A DNA stretch of 64,000 nucleotides from Caldilineaceae bacterium (GCA_022821585.1 JAJEDI010000065.1:1-64000); one strand, 5' to 3'; shown: positions 52,342 through 61,743, numbered from the stretch's first letter. The notes: a model not told the origin generated them from the letters alone. Made by a program: numbers and translations.

Positions 52342-53259
52342 TCATGCTGTGGGCTGGGAGGCAGCCGCCATGCGCCGCAACCGATTGGCCAGGACTGAGC
52401 GGAAGGTTACTGCTCCGATAACGATGGCTCCGCCGAGCAGCGCAAGGGGCGTGGGCATCTCGCCGATGAAGAGAAGGACCCATACGGGATTGAGAATCGG
52501 TTCCAAGGTCTGGATAAGGACGGCTCCCACCGCGGTCAACTCTTTGATAGCGAGGGCGATGAGAATCGAAGGGAGACCGATCTGAAAGACGCCGAGAAAG
52601 AGCATGCCCGCCCAGTCGGCCGGGGTCGGCGCGGCTCCGAAGAGGAAGGGGAGACCGAGGAGCGCGGCGAAGACGTTGCCAAGCAGGACGGTTTCGATGG
52701 TAGACGAGTCCTTTTGTTTGCGCATGAAGAGAAGAAACCAGGCGAAGGTCAGGCCGGCAAGGAGGGCAAAGAAGTTGCCGACCGCACCGCCGGCGCTGAG
52801 CCCGTCGCCGTAGAAGCAGAGGAGCCCCACTACAATCGCCGCGAGGGCAAGCCAGTCCAGCTTGCTCACGGCCTCGCGGAGATAGTGAATGCCGAAGAAG
52901 GCTACGAATACCGGTGCGGTGTATTGGATGAAGATGGCGTTGGCGGCGGTGGTTTCACGGGCAGCGATGATGAAGAAGGCCTGCGCGCCGACGAGAGCGG
53001 CGGCCCCGCCAAGTTGGGGGAGCGACCAGTTTAAGTTCAGCCGGGGCTTTGCGTGCCGCGTGTTCGAACCGGTCGATGGGTCCCGACGAGAGGGCAGGAA
53101 CGGTCGCGCCATGAAAAGAGCGATTGTCAGGGCAGCGACGGCGCCGCGTACTCCCAGCAAGGGCAGATGGGCGACGGAAATTACTTTGATCAGCAGTCCA
53201 CTTGTGCTGAAAAAGATGGCTGCCAGAGCCATACAGTAGATTGCTTTACGGTGGGTCAT
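52342..53259 (-). CDS. EamA-family (DMT) transporter
   Basis: The product is 305 aa with ten predicted membrane helices in two repeated EamA halves. Visible parts include YCMALAAIFFSTSGLLIKVI, then ETTAANAIFIQYTAPVFVAF at the end of the first half and GAVLIQTLEPILNPVWVLLF at the end of the second. Members export or import small metabolites; the substrate is not predictable. It is 102 nt downstream of a glycosyltransferase gene and at most 58 nt ahead of the GT-C gene. Confidence 0.88.
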   Translation of the reverse strand: MTHRKAIYCMALAAIFFSTSGLLIKVISVAHLPLLGVRGAVAALTIALFMARPFLPSRRDPSTGSNTRHAKPRLNLNWSLPQLGGAAALVGAQAFFIIAARETTAANAIFIQYTAPVFVAFFGIHYLREAVSKLDWLALAAIVVGLLCFYGDGLSAGGAVGNFFALLAGLTFAWFLLFMRKQKDSSTIETVLLGNVFAALLGLPFLFGAAPTPADWAGMLFLGVFQIGLPSILIALAIKELTAVGAVLIQTLEPILNPVWVLLFIGEMPTPLALLGGAIVIGAVTFRSVLANRLRRMAAASQPTA

Positions 53260-53361
53260 TGAGTTTCAAGTTTTGAGTTTTCAGTTTTTAGTGAACACCA
53301 GAGGATGGTCAGCAACCATGATCGATGGATAGTGGCTCACGACGCGACGTTTCGCTTATGC

Positions 53362-54045
53362 CTAGTGGTTGGAGAAGGCGTAGCGCAGGGTGACGCCGAG
53401 TATGTAGTAGGCGGCGAGGACTGAGCCGCGGAGTGTTCCGCTTACTTTGGACTGGCCGGCGCGGCGCGGGGCGAAGCTGACGGGCACTTCAAGAATCGGC
53501 ACACCCCGGCGGGCGCATTTTACCATCATTTCGGTGGGCCAGCCGAAGGTCATCTCCTGCATTTGGAGTTCCATCAGCAGATCACGGCGGATGGCGCGGT
53601 AGGGGCCGAGGTCGGTTACGGCTACCCTGTAGAGCCGACGCATGAGTGCGGAGGTGAGCCAGTTGCCGAAGCGCTGATGTGGGGGCATTGCGCCGGGCAG
53701 GATTTCGCCGAGAACACGGGACCCGAGCACGAGATCGGCCCGGCCTTGTTGGAGGGGTTGGAAGAGCCGGGGCATTTCAGCGGGGAGGGAGCTGAAGTCG
53801 CCGTCGAGGAAGAGAAGGATGTCGGCGGTGGCGGCGGCGACGCCGGCGGCGCAGGCGTAACCGTAGCCCTGGCGCGGCTCAACGACCACATGGGCGCCGG
53901 CTTCAGCGGCGAGGGGACCGGTGCCATCGGTGGAGCCGTTGTCGGCGACGATGACGCGGGCGACGGGCTGTGCGGCGGCCTGGCGCACGAGTTGGGCGAT
54001 GTTGCCGGACTCGTTCAGGGCTGGGATGATGACGTCGACGTCCAT
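53362..54045 (-). CDS. Family 2 glycosyltransferase
   Basis: The product is 227 aa of the GT-A fold. It begins DVDVIIPALNESGNIAQLVR and VIVADNGSTDGT, has the DxD-type LFLDGDFSSLP near residue 80 and DLVLGSRVLGE, and ends with a short hydrophobic helix. It resembles dolichol-phosphate mannosyl- or glucosyltransferases that make lipid-linked sugar donors, which would suit the GT-C enzyme of this operon. It overlaps the DUF2064 gene upstream by 31 nt. Confidence 0.9.
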   Translation of the reverse strand: MDVDVIIPALNESGNIAQLVRQAAAQPVARVIVADNGSTDGTGPLAAEAGAHVVVEPRQGYGYACAAGVAAATADILLFLDGDFSSLPAEMPRLFQPLQQGRADLVLGSRVLGEILPGAMPPHQRFGNWLTSALMRRLYRVAVTDLGPYRAIRRDLLMELQMQEMTFGWPTEMMVKCARRGVPILEVPVSFAPRRAGQSKVSGTLRGSVLAAYYILGVTLRYAFSNH

Positions 54046-54890
54046 TGGGCGGTCAGGAAGCGGCTTGTGGCGGGGGCGCGTTCGGGATGGGAGGCCAGTT
54101 CGGCGGACAGGCGTTCGAGCTCGGCGGCGCTATCGACATCGTACCATTCGGGCAGCAGATCGACGCGGATGTTTTCTTCGGCGGCGATGGCCAACGTATC
54201 ACGGAGGACGGTTGGGGTGGACATCTGCACGCCGGTTACGAGGCGTCCGGGCGGCTCTTTTACGCCGATAAAGTAGTAGCCGCCGTCGGCGCAGGGGCCG
54301 AAGACTGCGTCGACCTGGGGATCGTCGAGGCGTCGAAAGGCGGAGTTGAGAAGTTCTGCGGGCAGGGTGGGGCTGTCGCTGTTGATGGCGGCGACCTGGC
54401 GAAGGCCGCAACCCAGAACAGTGGAGAGGACGAATTGGAGACGGTCGCCCAGGCGTTCGGGACGGTGGGCGGGCGACTCCTGTCGCGGCCGTGCGGACGG
54501 AGAGCGCGGCGCAGAGCCCTCTTGTGGGATCAGCCAGAAATCGGGCGCGAGGCGACGGAAGAAGTCGAATGCAGCGGCCGGTGTATAGGCGATTACGGGC
54601 ATGAAAGCTTCATGATGGGCGGCGGCGCGCACGGTTGCCAGGATATCTTCCAAGAAGCAGTGGTAGAGAGAGGCTGCGGAGTCGCCGGTGAGGGGCGGGA
54701 CGAGGCGGGTCTTGGCGCGGCCGGGGATGGGTTGTTTGGCCATGACAAGCAGGGCGCGGCGGGAGGGATTGTCGACCTGCGATTGGATGGAGGGCGGAAG
54801 GAGGGGGCCGCCTTCCGGTAGGGACGGGTCGTCGGGAAAGGAAGGCTCGCTACCTACTCTTGGCGCTGCTTCTTCGTTCTGGGCGGTCAA
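54015..54890 (-). CDS. DUF2064 (TIGR04282-type) nucleotidyl/glycosyltransferase-like protein
   Basis: The product is 291 aa. From about residue 45 it matches the GT-A-like DUF2064 family: ALLVMAKQPIPGRAKTRLVP, then QVAAINSDSPTLPAELLNSA and DAVFGPCADGGYYFIGVKEP. The function is not settled; such genes lie next to family 2 glycosyltransferases, as here. Its TTG start overlaps the stop of the upstream gene by four bases, which supports coupling; the 40-residue leader is low-complexity. It overlaps the gene downstream by 31 nt. Confidence 0.86.
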   Translation of the reverse strand: MTAQNEEAAPRVGSEPSFPDDPSLPEGGPLLPPSIQSQVDNPSRRALLVMAKQPIPGRAKTRLVPPLTGDSAASLYHCFLEDILATVRAAAHHEAFMPVIAYTPAAAFDFFRRLAPDFWLIPQEGSAPRSPSARPRQESPAHRPERLGDRLQFVLSTVLGCGLRQVAAINSDSPTLPAELLNSAFRRLDDPQVDAVFGPCADGGYYFIGVKEPPGRLVTGVQMSTPTVLRDTLAIAAEENIRVDLLPEWYDVDSAAELERLSAELASHPERAPATSRFLTAQWTSTSSSQP

Positions 54891-56365
54891 TCTCCCGCCT
54901 CCCGCACGGCAGCCAGTTCATGGCGCAGTGCGCCGCGTCTTTCCCAGGCCTGGCGGATGGACAGGTAGGATATGTAGGTGTAGCCGCCGGCGTAGAGGGA
55001 AAGCCAGGGGAAAAGCCACCAGAAACCGTTGAGGAGACTATAGACCAGGAGCGCGTTGGCGTAGACGGCGAGGACGAGCTCGGCCCAGACGGTGGGGTCG
55101 CTGGGGAGGACGTAGGCGCTGGTCTGCCAGTCCTTATTGGCGCGGGTGACGGCGAATTTGGGCGTGCGTTTGAAGGCGCTGCGGACGCCAAGAAGCGCCT
55201 CAAAGACGGCGCGGCTATTGTTAACGGAGAGGCCGGTTCCCAGCCCCAGCAGCACAAAGAGCCGGCGAATGCGCTGGCGGACGGAGACGCCCTGGCTTTG
55301 CATGGCGGTCCAGTACATGAGCGGGGGTCCGATGGCGGTGAGGGAGAAGAGGGAGGCGATTCTCAGGGCGGGGCTGAATGAGGACATCATTGGAAGCAGG
55401 AAGAGCAGGTTGAGGAGCATGAGCGGGTGGACGGCGTAGCCTGTGAGATGGGCGATGCCGAGCACCTTGCGCCACAGGGGCTGCCCGGAGCCGAGGACGG
55501 CGATGGAAAGTTTTCGTGCCGTCTGCATGCTGCCCTTGGCCCAACGAAATTGCTGCCGTTTGAAGGCGTCGACAGAGACGGGGATCTCGGCGGGCACAAT
55601 CACGTCCGGCAGGTAGGCGACGCGCCAGCCGCAAAGTTGAGCCCGGTAGCTGAGGTCGAGGTCTTCGGTGAGGGTATCCTCTTGCCAGCCGCCGGCTTCG
55701 TCCATGCAGGAGCGGCGCCAGAGGCCGGCGGTGCCGTTGAAGTTGAGCAGCGCGCCCAGCTCGTTGCGGGCCCTCTGTTCGACGACGAAGTGGCCGTCGA
55801 TGCCGAGGGACTGGGCCAGTGTCAGGCGGGAGACGTTGGCGTTGAGATGGCCCCAGCGGGCCTGGACGCAGCCGACCTCGGGATCTTCAAAGGGTGAAAT
55901 CGTGCGTTGCAGAAAGTCGGGCGGGGGCACGAAGTCGGCGTCGAAGATGGCGATGAATTCGCCGCGGGCGTGGGTGAGCCCCTCGCGCAGGGCGCCGGCT
56001 TTGTAGCCTTTGCGTACGGTGCGGTGGTGCTGGCTGATGTCGATGCCACTGCGGCGATGGTAGGCGATGCAGTTGGCGATGATCTGGCTGGTATCGTCGG
56101 TCGAGTCGTCGAGGATCTGGATCTGAAGCCGGTCTGCGGGCCAGTCGAAGGCGGCGACGGCGTCGATGAGGCGGCGGACGACGTGCCGTTCGTTGAAGAC
56201 GGGGAGCTGAACGGTTACGGATGGGTAGTCCCGTATGTCGGGAGCCGGGGGCGGTTCGGCGTCGAAGAGCGTTCGCCGGGCTATGAGGGTCAGAAGGAGC
56301 GCCTGCAGGCCATAGACGGCGAGAAGAGACGCGCCAATGATGTAGATAAGTTGAAGAACTGTCAT
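54887..56365 (-). CDS. Processive-type family 2 glycosyltransferase, membrane-bound
   Basis: The product is 492 aa with one N-terminal helix, a GT-A domain, and about four C-terminal helices. The domain has the D,D,D,QxxRW pattern: VTVQLPVFNERHVVRRLIDA, LQIQILDDSTDDTSQIIANC, FIAIFDADFVPPPDFLQRTI, TLTEDLDLSYRAQLCGW, and FKRQQFRWAKGSMQTARK. It resembles cellulose synthase- or ceramide glucosyltransferase-like enzymes. It is the first gene of the operon; no clear promoter was seen in the 162 nt upstream. Confidence 0.9.
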   Translation of the reverse strand: MTVLQLIYIIGASLLAVYGLQALLLTLIARRTLFDAEPPPAPDIRDYPSVTVQLPVFNERHVVRRLIDAVAAFDWPADRLQIQILDDSTDDTSQIIANCIAYHRRSGIDISQHHRTVRKGYKAGALREGLTHARGEFIAIFDADFVPPPDFLQRTISPFEDPEVGCVQARWGHLNANVSRLTLAQSLGIDGHFVVEQRARNELGALLNFNGTAGLWRRSCMDEAGGWQEDTLTEDLDLSYRAQLCGWRVAYLPDVIVPAEIPVSVDAFKRQQFRWAKGSMQTARKLSIAVLGSGQPLWRKVLGIAHLTGYAVHPLMLLNLLFLLPMMSSFSPALRIASLFSLTAIGPPLMYWTAMQSQGVSVRQRIRRLFVLLGLGTGLSVNNSRAVFEALLGVRSAFKRTPKFAVTRANKDWQTSAYVLPSDPTVWAELVLAVYANALLVYSLLNGFWWLFPWLSLYAGGYTYISYLSIRQAWERRGALRHELAAVREAGD

Positions 56366-56527
56366 GCGAGAGTTTCAGCCTTCGGATTCCTGTCTGCGGT
56401 TGCCAGTTCAACTCTCGCTCGGGGCAAGGAGGCGGCAGCAGGCGTGCGTTGCTTCTTCTGTGAATACGACTTCGTAACCTGACGGCAGATTCTGCATGGA
56501 CAAACCGCGCGCCAGGTTCAGACTACG

Positions 56528-57013
56528 CTACCAGATGGGGCCGCCCGGGGGTTCTCCCAACCGGCGCAGGAGCAGGCTATCCAGTCCCCAAGCGCGGCCG
56601 GACTGGGCCAGGGCCACGACCAAGGCGGAGACGGTGAGCAGCACGTAGGTCCAGATCCAGTCGTTTCCGCCCAGATAGGCCAGAAACAGGTTAAAGAAGA
56701 AGAGGGCGGCGCCGAGGGCAGCCAGAGGCGTGAAAAGGCCGACCAGCAACCCGAGGCCCAGCAGCAACTCTCCCACCAGCTGAAAGACGGCGAAGAGGCC
56801 GGGCACCTGGAGGATTGTGCCGTTGATCAGCGCCCGATAGAAGGCGGGTCCGCCGCCGTTGTCGTTAAAGAGGTAGTTAAAGAGACCGACGATGCCATCG
56901 GCTGTGTAGATTCCATCCTGCAGATTTTTAAACCAGGTGACAATCAGTATCACGCCCAGCGTAATGCGCAGAATGGCGGTGGCCTGTCGAGCTGTGTTCT
57001 GTTCCTGACCCAT
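56528..57013 (-). CDS. DoxX/DoxD-like membrane protein 1
   Basis: The product is 161 aa with four membrane segments of the DoxX superfamily (ILRITLGVILIVTWFKNLQD, then VFQLVGELLLGLGLLVGLFT and PLAALGAALFFFNLFLAYLG). DoxD is the large subunit of archaeal thiosulfate:quinone oxidoreductase; other DoxX proteins have various redox roles. The gene lies 41 nt after a YeeE-type sulfur channel, with a second DoxX gene on its other side, so a sulfur-oxidising role is favoured. It is the last gene of the leftward unit. Confidence 0.82.
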   Translation of the reverse strand: MGQEQNTARQATAILRITLGVILIVTWFKNLQDGIYTADGIVGLFNYLFNDNGGGPAFYRALINGTILQVPGLFAVFQLVGELLLGLGLLVGLFTPLAALGAALFFFNLFLAYLGGNDWIWTYVLLTVSALVVALAQSGRAWGLDSLLLRRLGEPPGGPIW

Positions 57014-57054
57014 TTCGATGCTCCTGTATTAGTTCAGTGTTCGTTACGCGATAT

Positions 57055-58086
57055 TCAGCCCAGCGTTGACGTGCCGGGGGCGGTCCTGTTCAGGCGGGGC
57101 GTCAGATAGTCGAGCAAGCCTGCGGCGCGGTCGGTCAGAAACAGACCGACGAGCATTGCCAGGGTGGTGGTAATGCTGCCGAGGCTCAGTAGGGGGACGC
57201 CGACCAGGGAATGGCCCAGGTTGCAGCCGCCGGAGATGCCGGCGCCGACACCCATCAGGAGGCCGCCTACGGCCAGCTGTGCATAGCGGCCCGATGTCTC
57301 TCCCCTTGCCCAAAAGGTGCCGGCGAGGCGGGCAGCGATGAAGGAGCCGGGCAGCAGGGCTAACAGCGTCACAGGAATCCACGGATTGCCGGTGTCACCT
57401 CCGTTCAACAGGTTTTCAAATAGCGTCGTTGGCACGCGTGATGTGCCGAAGGTATAGTTTGCGCCGCCGGCACGGGCAAGTAGCCAGGCGAAGCCTGTGA
57501 ATAGCCCAACGGAAATGCCGAGGGGCAGCCATGACCAGTAATTCCCCTTTTGGGGACGGGGGCTGCGCCAGAGGAACAGTGCGGCGGCGGCCAGCAGCAG
57601 GATGACCAGACCGGTTCCCAAGGGGGCGCCGAGCAGATTCAGGAGCGTGGTTGACTTTCCGTCCGTGGCCACCGGATTTTCATTCAAGGCGATTCTGAGG
57701 GAGTTGAAGGGTCCGCGCCAGGCGAGCAGGTCGCCGATTGACCAGGTGGCGAGGCCGACCAGCGTGCCGAGCATGCCGTGGCCGAGTTTATAGAAGATGC
57801 CGGTCACGCAAGTGGCGGCGATGACCATGCCGGCGCCGAATATGAGGCCGCCGACGAGGTTGGCCTGCCAGGCCCAGGGCGCTACCCAGGGGGTGATCCA
57901 GCCGAGCGCGATCATGCCCTGCACGATGGGGATGGCGATGAGCAGCGTCAGCAGATAGGCGCGGAGCAGGTCCAGTTGCGGCGGCCGCCGGATCAGGCCA
58001 CGCAGGGTGCTGTGGAAGCAGAAGTCGCCTCTCTCGAGGAGGTAGCCGAGCATTAAACCGGCGGCAAGGGCCAGCAGGATGGTCAT
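57055..58086 (-). CDS. YeeE/YedE-family sulfur (thiosulfate) transporter
   Basis: The product is 343 aa with about nine to ten membrane segments. Three cysteines stand in loops typical of TsuA/YeeE: Cys23 in LERGDFCFHSTLRG, Cys93 in VIAATCVTGIFYKLGHGM, and Cys288 in GISGGCNLGHSLVGVPLLS. From memory, the structurally studied thiosulfate channel uses cysteines near 22, 91 and 293, a close match. Thiosulfate would pass by short-lived S-S contacts. It sits between two DoxX genes, downstream of an ABC transporter. Confidence 0.9.
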   Translation of the reverse strand: MTILLALAAGLMLGYLLERGDFCFHSTLRGLIRRPPQLDLLRAYLLTLLIAIPIVQGMIALGWITPWVAPWAWQANLVGGLIFGAGMVIAATCVTGIFYKLGHGMLGTLVGLATWSIGDLLAWRGPFNSLRIALNENPVATDGKSTTLLNLLGAPLGTGLVILLLAAAALFLWRSPRPQKGNYWSWLPLGISVGLFTGFAWLLARAGGANYTFGTSRVPTTLFENLLNGGDTGNPWIPVTLLALLPGSFIAARLAGTFWARGETSGRYAQLAVGGLLMGVGAGISGGCNLGHSLVGVPLLSLGSITTTLAMLVGLFLTDRAAGLLDYLTPRLNRTAPGTSTLG

Positions 58087-58233
58087 GCGACAGAGTTCCG
58101 TTTGCCGTCTTCAACGGTCAGATGCGGGCGACGGCCCTCCCGCTGATAGCTGATTGTGAACCGAACTCTTCGGGCAGCACAGGGCAGAGCTTCCCGGGTA
58201 AAGAGTCGTGGTCATTTGGAACGGTTGAAGGCC

Positions 58234-58686
58234 TCAGTTGCGGGCTCTCAGCCCGTCGAAGCCCCAGACGCGGCCGGCGCCGGTGACGAAGAAAAGCCCG
58301 TGCCACATTGCGAGCATAACGTAACTCCAGGGCCATTCGCCGGGGACGTCGAGGAGGCCGATGCCAAGGTTTATTGAGAGTCCCAAGCCCAGCAGTGCGC
58401 CGAGGCGGGTGAATGCTCCGGTCAGCAAGCTGAGGCCTACCGCCAGCTCCGCAAGGAAGATCAGCCAGGCGAAGAGCGTAAAGTTCGATAGTACGACCTG
58501 CTCGACGAAGAGGCCGTAGAGCGGGAAGGCGGCATGGGCCACTTCCAGCTGCAGCCAGTCCATGAGGCCGCGGCCGTGGGCGGGCATGAAGTCCGGCGGC
58601 AGCTTCCAGCGCAGGGAAAAGAGCCACAGCAGGCCGATTATGGCGCGGGCGCCGGCGATTGGCCACAGGGGCGCCTCTCTGCTCAT
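58234..58686 (-). CDS. DoxX/DoxD-like membrane protein 2
   Basis: The product is 150 aa with four membrane segments of the same superfamily as the one 1.2 kb on. It starts PIAGARAIIGLLWLFSLRWK, has LIFLAELAVGLSLLTGAFTR and LGLSINLGIGLLDVPGEWPW, and ends RVWGFDGLRARN. Its ATG overlaps the stop of the ATPase gene (ATGA), so it is translated with the ABC transporter. The extracytoplasmic acidic/aromatic loops differ from copy 1, so they are not recent duplicates. Confidence 0.82.
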   Translation of the reverse strand: MSREAPLWPIAGARAIIGLLWLFSLRWKLPPDFMPAHGRGLMDWLQLEVAHAAFPLYGLFVEQVVLSNFTLFAWLIFLAELAVGLSLLTGAFTRLGALLGLGLSINLGIGLLDVPGEWPWSYVMLAMWHGLFFVTGAGRVWGFDGLRARN

Positions 58687-59726
58687 CGGCCGTTCTCAAC
58701 GGGCAGGAGATGGATCCGTTCGCGCGGCAGATGCAGGAGGATTTCTTCGCCGCGGTGGAAGCGCTGATAGGGCGTCACGGTGAGTTGCAGCTGGGTGTCG
58801 CTGATGCCGGCGCCGCAACGGGCGACCAAGCCGTGAAAGCTGTAGGACTCGACCATTCCCACCAGGTTGTTGTGGCCGTTTTTGCCGACTTCGACGGCTT
58901 CGGGGCGAATGGTGACGAGCACATCGCCATCGGGTCTTTCGGTGTCGTCCACTTCGAGCGGGCCGAGGTCGGTTTCGACGATACGGCCGCGCTTGATGCC
59001 GGGCAGAAAGTTTATGCCGCCGAAAAAGCGGGCCACTTCACTGTCCACAGGCCGTTCGAAAAAGCTGCGGGGCTCGCCGATCTGGCGCACGGCGCCCTGC
59101 ATGAGCAGACAGATGCGGTCGGCGACGGCGACGGCGTCGGTCTGATCGTGGGTGACGAAGATCATGGTGATGCCGGCCTGCTGCTGGAGGGAACGGATGA
59201 TCCCGCGCAGGTCCTCGCGCAGGCTCGGTTCGAGACTGCTGAGGGGTTCGTCCAGCAGGAGTACGCGCGGCTCGACGACCAGTGCCCTGGCGAGGGCGAC
59301 GCGCTGGCGCTGGCCGCCGGACAACTCATCGGGGCGGCGGTCCTCGTAGCCGGCCAGCTGCACGGCTGCCAGCGCCTGGGCGACCTTGCGGCGGGTCGTA
59401 GCTGCATCGATCCGCCGCATTTTGAGGCCGAATGCGACATTTGCGCCTACGTCCATGAAGGGGAAAAGAGCATGTTCCTGGAAGACCATGACGGCGCCGC
59501 GTTTCTCGGGAGGCACATCGAGCACGGTGCGCTCGTCGAAGCGGATATCGCCTGCGGTAGGGCGCAGCAGCCCGGCGATGGAGCGCAGGATAGTGGTCTT
59601 TCCGCTGCCGGACGGGCCGAGCAGGACCATCAGTTCCCCCTGTGCGACGGTCAGTGAGACGTCGTGCAGGACGGAAGGGCCTGCGGGGAAGGCAAGGGAA
59701 AGGTTGTACAGCGAGACGGTAGTCAT
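58683..59726 (-). CDS. PotA/CysA-type ABC transporter ATP-binding protein
   Basis: The product is 347 aa. Walker A is GPSGSGKTT (about 37-45); the signature is ELSGGQRQRVALARAL; Walker B is VLLLDEPLSSLEP; the H-loop is FVTHDQTDAVAVADRI. After residue 240 a TOBE domain follows (DVLVTIRPEAVEV, MVESYSFHGLVARC). This long form with TOBE is typical of polyamine, iron, sulfate or maltose importers, not of the amino-acid class that the neighbouring permeases suggest. It lies 102 nt after the solute-binding gene. Confidence 0.94.
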   Translation of the reverse strand: MTTVSLYNLSLAFPAGPSVLHDVSLTVAQGELMVLLGPSGSGKTTILRSIAGLLRPTAGDIRFDERTVLDVPPEKRGAVMVFQEHALFPFMDVGANVAFGLKMRRIDAATTRRKVAQALAAVQLAGYEDRRPDELSGGQRQRVALARALVVEPRVLLLDEPLSSLEPSLREDLRGIIRSLQQQAGITMIFVTHDQTDAVAVADRICLLMQGAVRQIGEPRSFFERPVDSEVARFFGGINFLPGIKRGRIVETDLGPLEVDDTERPDGDVLVTIRPEAVEVGKNGHNNLVGMVESYSFHGLVARCGAGISDTQLQLTVTPYQRFHRGEEILLHLPRERIHLLPVENGR

Positions 59727-59828
59727 AGTTCAACTGCCAGTATAGGTCTGCGGTCGCGGGCCCTGCTCTGCAATGTGCATGGTCGAGGCGACCGCGAGCT
59801 GACCGAGGCCGGGAACCGGTAACGGGTC

Positions 59829-60680
59829 TTATTCCGGCCAGATCTCCATTTGACCGCCCAAGGGCAGCTGGATGGGCGCATCCGGCCCTTCGAACCAGCG
59901 CGTGTAGATCTGGTGGTATTCGCCGGACTTCCAGAGCTCCTGGAGGGCGTAGTTGATCTGATCGCGCCAGGTGGACTGGTTGTTGGGCACGCCGATGCCG
60001 AATTGGACTGGATTGTGTCCGCCGGGCAGGAGCTCCAGGGCGGGGTCGCCGGCTGCGAGGGCCAACATGGTGATGTTGTCTTCGGTGTAGCCTTCGACGG
60101 CGCCGTCACGGAGGGCCTGCATGGCGGCGAGCTTGTCGCTGAATTCGACGATTTCAGGGGCCGGGCCGCCCTGGGTTTCGCTGTAGGCGATCCAGGAGGG
60201 GATGGCGGAGCTGCCGGCGTTGGCAGCCACTTTGAGGCCCATCAGCTCATCGATGGAGGTGAATTCGCCGGTGCGAATGAGAAAGGACTGATTGTCCCAG
60301 AAGTAGGTGATGCTGAAGTCGATGGCGTCGTCGCGTTTGCGGGTGTGGTTCATGCTGGCGATCGAAATGTCGACGCGACCTTCCTGGAGGAAGCTGATGC
60401 GGGTGGTGCCGTCAACGACGACCAGTTCCGGCTCCAAGCCCAACTGGGCGGCCATGGCGTGGGCGAGGTCGACATCGAAGCCGACCCATTCACCATCTTC
60501 AGTGACAAAGCTCAAGGGGGGATTGTCATTGCGCACACCGATGCGCACGGTGCCGCGGGCGGCTATTTCATCGGCCAGGGAAAGACCGTCGCCAGCGGGC
60601 GCTGCAGGAATAGCCTGACATGCGGCCAGCAGAAAGGCGACGAGAATAAGTAAGAGGATAAGTTGGGTTGCATTCTTCAT
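59829..60680 (-). CDS. Family 3 (polar amino acid) solute-binding lipoprotein
   Basis: The product is 283 aa. The signal ATQLILLLILVAFLLAAC ends in an LLAAC lipobox (lipidated Cys21). The mature part is SBP_bac_3: GTVRIGVRNDNPPLSFVTED, then WVGFDVDLAHAMAAQLGLEP, ISFLQEGRVDISIASMNHTR and ELMGLKVAANAGSSAI. It would capture an amino acid or relative and deliver it to the two permeases upstream. An AAGGA site lies ten bases before the ATG. A cystine or other sulfur-bearing ligand would fit the YeeE/DoxX neighbours but is inference. Confidence 0.92.
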   Translation of the reverse strand: MKNATQLILLLILVAFLLAACQAIPAAPAGDGLSLADEIAARGTVRIGVRNDNPPLSFVTEDGEWVGFDVDLAHAMAAQLGLEPELVVVDGTTRISFLQEGRVDISIASMNHTRKRDDAIDFSITYFWDNQSFLIRTGEFTSIDELMGLKVAANAGSSAIPSWIAYSETQGGPAPEIVEFSDKLAAMQALRDGAVEGYTEDNITMLALAAGDPALELLPGGHNPVQFGIGVPNNQSTWRDQINYALQELWKSGEYHQIYTRWFEGPDAPIQLPLGGQMEIWPE

Positions 60681-60978
60681 TGAATGTTGTTCCTTGTGGG
60701 AAGTGTATCAGATGGCAACCAGGTTCAGCAAAACCGGCGGCGATTCCCAGAAGGGCTCTACATTGCGCCGCAGTAATTTCGTAGAGCCGCCTGAGCATAC
60801 GTGGTTGCCTTGGCGCGAGCAGCGTATTCGTTCAATCGTAACACAATCGGGAACAGATTATATGTAAGCAGCGGTACGCATTTGCGCTGCGCATTCCATG
60901 CGTAGAATCGGACGCGCAGGTCTTGTTCAATGGCAATTCCTTGCGGACGGTTCGAGTGCAGGGCGCGGCGGGTTTGCG
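60681..60978 (-). promoter_or_regulatory. Gap with a possible promoter for the solute-binding gene
   Basis: This 298-nt gap breaks the otherwise tight operon and has no supported gene. A perfect TATAAT lies on the minus strand at 60862-60857, but no good -35 box precedes it. High extra expression of binding protein is common in ABC operons. Confidence 0.35.
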
Positions 60979-61701
60979 TCAGTAGCTAAAAAAAGAATGG
61001 GCAAGATCCGATGGTCGACTGCGCCTTTCCCAGCGTTGGGAGAGGCGGGAAAGGGTGAAGGCGAGGGCGAAATAGAGAATGCCCACGAAGGTATACATGG
61101 TTACCCAGTAGGGCGCGTTGGTGACGTCGGCGCCAAGCGCCATGCGGGCGACGGTCATGACTTCGGCGACACCGATTACGACGACGACGGAGGTGTCCTT
61201 GAAGAGGCTGATTGCCTGGCCGGTGAATGCGGGCAGCATGACGCGGAGGGCGTAACGCAACTTGACGAGGATGTAGACCTGGCGGGGGCGGCTGCCCATG
61301 AGGCGGGCGGACTCCACGAGCTCCGGGGGTACGGCGGCGAGTCCGGCGCGCAGGATTTCGGCCTGATAGGCGCTGGAATAGAGTGCCAGGGCGACAAGCG
61401 CGGAAGTGCGGGGGCTCCAGTTTAGCCCGAAGCGTACGCCGCCGACGCCCTGATGGACGAGCACCAGCAAGAGGATCAACGGTATGCCGCGGAAGAACTC
61501 GACGTAGGCGACGGCGCACCAGCGGAGCGGGCGCCAGCGTGAACGTTCGGCGCTGCTGACGGGCACGGCGAGACAGAAGCCGACGGCGACGGCGAGCACG
61601 GCGAGGATGAGGCTGAGGACGAGCCCACCGGGCCGCTGGCCTGAGAACCCGAACAGGAGGGCAGGCAGTTTTTCGATCAGGAAGGATATGTGTTCACTCA
61701 T
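60979..61701 (-). CDS. Amino-acid-type ABC transporter permease 1
   Basis: The product is 240 aa with about five membrane helices, in the His/Glu/Gln/Arg permease family (TIGR01726-like). Signature parts are VEFFRGIPLILLLVLVHQGV, the AYQAEILRAGLAAVPPELVE segment and the EAA-loop ESARLMGSRPRQVYILVKLR, which couples to the ATPase. It should pair with the permease encoded 42 nt upstream to form a heterodimeric pore. The C-terminus is short and basic. Confidence 0.92.
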   Translation of the reverse strand: MSEHISFLIEKLPALLFGFSGQRPGGLVLSLILAVLAVAVGFCLAVPVSSAERSRWRPLRWCAVAYVEFFRGIPLILLLVLVHQGVGGVRFGLNWSPRTSALVALALYSSAYQAEILRAGLAAVPPELVESARLMGSRPRQVYILVKLRYALRVMLPAFTGQAISLFKDTSVVVVIGVAEVMTVARMALGADVTNAPYWVTMYTFVGILYFALAFTLSRLSQRWERRSRPSDLAHSFFSY

Positions 61702-61743
61702 TGGCGATCAGAACAGGAGGACAGAGGGTAAAAGCCGGCACCG

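Noticed and set aside
58234-58686. Treating the two DoxX genes as a recent tandem duplication
   Set aside because: Their sequences differ throughout, including loops and ends; they share only the superfamily pattern.
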